In this document: one piece after another, positions 61,658 through 64,000 of the stretch
Layout: each line of letters starts with the position of its first letter
How positions within the stretch are numbered: position 1 is the stretch's first letter
Origin: CAWGYQ01 sp963817395
GTDB taxonomy: Bacteria; Acidobacteriota; Vicinamibacteria; Vicinamibacterales; CAVPJW01
Length of the DNA: 64,000 bases
Reading direction: 5' to 3'
Assembly: GCA_963817395.1 (NCBI GenBank)
Contig: CAWFOC010000004.1
Span: forward strand, 124,001 to 188,000
Program-made: the position numbers and the translations under genes
Notes under the pieces: generated by a model
What the model saw: only the letters and a program-made list of their open reading frames with translations
What the model was told of the DNA's origin: nothing
The model's database searches: none

Positions 61658-62812
61658 TTATCTCTGCGCGACCGGGCTGACCGGCGGCGCCGGCCGCGCG
61701 AACCGCGCCGCATCGACCGCGACGTTCGGTTGAACCTCGCTCAGCGTGACCTGTTCACGTCCGCCCAGCCAGGTCAAGGTCCACTGATACGGTATTTTCA
61801 CGCCGGCCACGTCGCGATAATCGGCGTAGTCCACCTGGGTCGGCAGGCGGCCGACCGCAGAGTTCGAGTAGCGGACCAGTCGCACGAGAAGCCCGGACTC
61901 GTCATCGAAGTATAGCGTTGCGAGCGCCCCTCCGGGGCTGTTCCCCTGCACCACCTGCACTTTGCGGCCATCGATGGTCGTCGGCGCGCCGACACGCCAT
62001 CCCGTCAGGGCCTGCTTGATGGTGGATGGAAACGCCAGCGTGGCCTCGAGCTTGGCGCCCTCGAGTTCATGCTTCGTGAGCGACACGACCGGGACGGGCC
62101 TCAGGGGCGCTGCGACCCAGCCGGCGCTGCCGTCGAAGGTCGTGGTGCTGTCGCCGTTGGACGTATGAATGATGGCGGTGCGCTGAGCGGGGGCCTTGGC
62201 ATAGACCTCGATCGGCCGTTCGCCCTCCGGTCCGTAGCCAAGCGCCGTTCCCTTTGCGACATAGCTTGTCAGAGCTGCCGCGCGCTGAGCGCCGCCGATC
62301 GCCTGAAGGTACTTGTCCAGGATCGGGTCGGCAGGCGGTGCGGTCTTGCTCGGCAGGATGACGTCGTCGGGTTCTTCGGGCAGCGGTTCCCCATAAAGGG
62401 CGGCGAGGGTCGGCGTCATCTTGGGCTTGGCGCTCCCGCGGTGACAGGTGTAGCAGGTCACCATCTGCTGCCCCGGAAACTGATCCCGATTGATGGCATT
62501 CGTCATGAGCACCATCCGCCGGGCCATCAGCTTTCTCACGCTCGTGTCTTTGGCGTAGTTGTCCCAGTTCCGGTCGTCGGCCGCATGACAGTCTTCGCAG
62601 GACATTCCAAGGGCGGCGGAAAAGATGCCCATGGTGCCCATGAACTCATCGACGGGGATTCCCTTGAGCACATGGACGTTCTTGAAGACCTCTTCCGCCA
62701 TCGGCTGCCGCTGCACCGGCGCGGTCTGGCCCCCCGCCAGAGTCACACCCAGCAGGGAGACGCCCAGCGTTCCGACGGCACCCAGGATCGTTCGCTTCGC
62801 TCCGAGCCTCAT
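61658..62812 (-). CDS. exported diheme c-type cytochrome, photosynthetic-reaction-centre cytochrome-like
   Basis: The 384-residue protein has a signal peptide (LGAVGTLGVSLLGVTLAGGQ). Residues 35-130 hold two heme-c sites, CEDCH (72-76) and CYTCH (120-124), with NVHVLKGIPVDEFMGTMGIF before them, as in the PRC cytochrome c subunit-like domain common in Acidobacteriota. Residues 165-384 form a beta-rich domain (YLQAIGGAQRAAALTSYVAK, STTTFDGSAGWVAAPLRPVP, VKIPYQWTLTWLGGREQVTL) of LolA/lipoprotein-sorting type. The combination suggests electron transfer in the periplasm coupled to an unknown ligand-binding domain. No frameshift is seen. Confidence 0.82.
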   Translation of the reverse strand: MRLGAKRTILGAVGTLGVSLLGVTLAGGQTAPVQRQPMAEEVFKNVHVLKGIPVDEFMGTMGIFSAALGMSCEDCHAADDRNWDNYAKDTSVRKLMARRMVLMTNAINRDQFPGQQMVTCYTCHRGSAKPKMTPTLAALYGEPLPEEPDDVILPSKTAPPADPILDKYLQAIGGAQRAAALTSYVAKGTALGYGPEGERPIEVYAKAPAQRTAIIHTSNGDSTTTFDGSAGWVAAPLRPVPVVSLTKHELEGAKLEATLAFPSTIKQALTGWRVGAPTTIDGRKVQVVQGNSPGGALATLYFDDESGLLVRLVRYSNSAVGRLPTQVDYADYRDVAGVKIPYQWTLTWLGGREQVTLSEVQPNVAVDAARFARPAPPVSPVAQR

Positions 62813-63074
62813 GTCCTGTCTCTCTCCTCACCGTGCGAAAACGTGTGGTGCGGAATCCTGAAAACTATACACTCTTGCGGCCTTTACGGGCAAAACGGGA
62901 ACCCCGCCGGCGTCAGTTTTGGCTGGCGAAGCGTGCGTGATTTGCTCTACCCTTTGCCAGTCGCCGGCCGGTTCTGGCCGGCGGCGTGCCGCGTTCAAGA
63001 ACTCCAGATCGAGATCGGTGAATCCGGTACGCTCCTCGAGGAGGGCCCGATGACTTTCGTTCCACAGGTTCGCG

Positions 63075-64000
63075 ATGCTCGGCCTCCTGCTCGCGCTGTC
63101 GCCCGCTGCGCTCAGAGCCGAGGTCGCCCGCATCGAAATCGCCACGTCGCGAAGACGTGCTGGGTGGCAAGGCGTTCGGCACCGTCGGTCCCTACGAGAA
63201 GCTCATCGGGACGGTGTACATCTCGATAGACCCGCTGAATCCCCGCAACGCGATCATCGCCGACCTCGACAAGGCACCGCGCAACAGCCAGGGCCGCGTG
63301 GAAGCATCGGCTGACATCCACATCATCAGGCCGAAGGATCCGTCGCGCGGCAACGGCGTGCTCTTCTTCGACATCGTCAACCGCGGGAACAAGCGGCTGT
63401 TGAACGTGTTCAGTCGCGGTCGGGCGTCGCAGGAGCCGACGACGGAGGAAGATTTCGGCGATGCATGGCTGCTGCACGGCGGCTATACGCTCGTCGCCGT
63501 CGGGTGGCAGTTCGATATTCCGACTGGAACGGGTCCGGTCGGCTTCAAAGCGCCGGTCGCCACCGATAAAGCGCCGATTAGCGGTTGGGTGCGCATGTGG
63601 TTCATTCCCACCGAGCCGGCATCGTCGTTCGAATTCACCGGCGCAAGCTACAACTCCCGGGCGTACCCACCCAACGATCTGAACAATGGCGAGTATCGCC
63701 TCACGGTGCGTGAAGGCATCTTCGCGCCTCTTCGCCTCGTGCCGCGCAGCGAGTGGCAGTTCGCACGTGACGAGAAGGGAACACTTGTGCCCGATCCCAA
63801 CTTCGTCACGCTCAAGGGCGGGTTCAAGCCTGGGCTCACCTACGAGGTGGCATACGAGACGAAGAATCCACCGGTTGCCGGCCTGGGCCTGGCGGCCATC
63901 CGGGACGTGGCCTCGGCGCTCAAGTACTCCCGCGACGCGATCGTCGTCCAGGGCGACATGTACGAGGCCGACATCTCGAAGGCGACGCCGTTGCGGTACG
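63075..64000 (+). CDS. alpha/beta hydrolase domain protein (Abhydrolase_10), 3' truncated, one frameshift
   Basis: The ATG at 63075 leads a signal peptide (MLGLLLALSPAALRAEVARI, then EIATS). One base is missing near 63150 and the frame then runs open to the window end: LGGKAFGTVGPYEKLIGTVY, IDPLNPRNAIIADLDKAPRN, ILRP-type IIRPKDPSRGNGVLFFDIVN, RGNKRLLNVF and GDAWLLHGGYTLVAVGWQFD. This is the N-terminal beta part of Abhydrolase_10 proteins (PF20091), found in secreted hydrolases of Acidobacteriota. The catalytic Ser/His/Asp lie beyond the window. The family call is from the GPYEKL and NRGNK blocks. Confidence 0.8.

Noticed and set aside
1..64000. tRNA, rRNA, phage or integrase genes
   Set aside because: No cloverleaf, rRNA core sequence or recombinase motif was recognised on either strand by eye; a tRNAscan or Infernal run would settle it.

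Overview
The window looks like a chromosomal segment of an Acidobacteriota bacterium, most likely Vicinamibacteria or a relative. The basis is gene content, not a marker gene: a PD40 propeller tail of the Ser/Thr-kinase type, carboxypeptidase-regulatory TonB receptors, a propeller histidine kinase, DUF6152/DUF6644 proteins, FG-GAP and NHL propellers, exported c-type cytochromes, high GC and strong Shine-Dalgarno sites. No rRNA, tRNA, transposase, phage gene or CRISPR array was seen.

Sequence quality matters for reading this annotation. At least 25 genes change frame once or several times, usually by one base and often in a short homopolymer, while the protein homology continues across the shift. 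I report each as one gene and name the shift. The pattern looks like residual long-read indel error, not mass pseudogenization; 49.3-50.9 kb is worst.

Layout. 0-2.1 kb: kinase/propeller tail, cytochrome c, small secreted proteins. 2.2-14.8 kb: a potassium-homeostasis superlocus. Porin, a 27-residue membrane peptide, kdpF, kdpA, kdpC, kdpB and a stand-alone KdpD sensor (ATPase+USP, no kinase) form one minus-strand operon. kup, a KdpD-type histidine kinase and kdpE form a second, preceded by a ydaO-type c-di-AMP riboswitch. Three promoters (porin-kdp, a USP gene, a four-helix secreted protein) carry near-identical arrays of four 11-bp direct repeats, probably KdpE sites. 15-20 kb: TonB-domain lipoprotein, AlkZ-like protein, FAD oxidase, an unknown protein. 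20.1-29.3 kb: a two-component system with a periplasmic propeller, then a TonB-dependent receptor, an exported FAH-fold protein and an exported NHL protein, with a tandem 20-bp repeat abutting a sigma70-like promoter. 29.6-40.6 kb: ACT/DUF5612, DUF6496, two metallo-beta-lactamase-fold proteins (one subclass B3-like), DUF6152+DUF6644, TPR-DUF2914, VOC protein, bestrophin, and a PPOX plus PPOX-GAF pair. 40.5-44.3 kb: a direct repeat of about 257 bp (3' end of a VOC dioxygenase gene) brackets a block of small stress-type envelope proteins (YtxH, glycine zippers, TraR/DksA relic). 44-50.9 kb: two methyltransferases, two acyl-AMP ligases, an acyl carrier protein and a LpxL-like acyltransferase, probably a lipid-like product pathway. 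50.9-64 kb: GH13 enzyme, GT-C membrane protein, Crp/Fnr regulator, cytochrome-propeller protein, DUF3179 protein, exported methyltransferase, seven-blade FG-GAP protein, DUF6152 protein, diheme cytochrome, and the start of an Abhydrolase_10 protein.

The strongest biology is the potassium locus. A second-messenger riboswitch would set expression of kup and of the KdpDE-type pair, and the regulator of that pair probably acts on three promoters through one shared architecture (four 11-bp repeats, 10 bp, -10 box). The riboswitch, split KdpD and repeat arrays are read directly from sequence; the regulatory wiring is inference.
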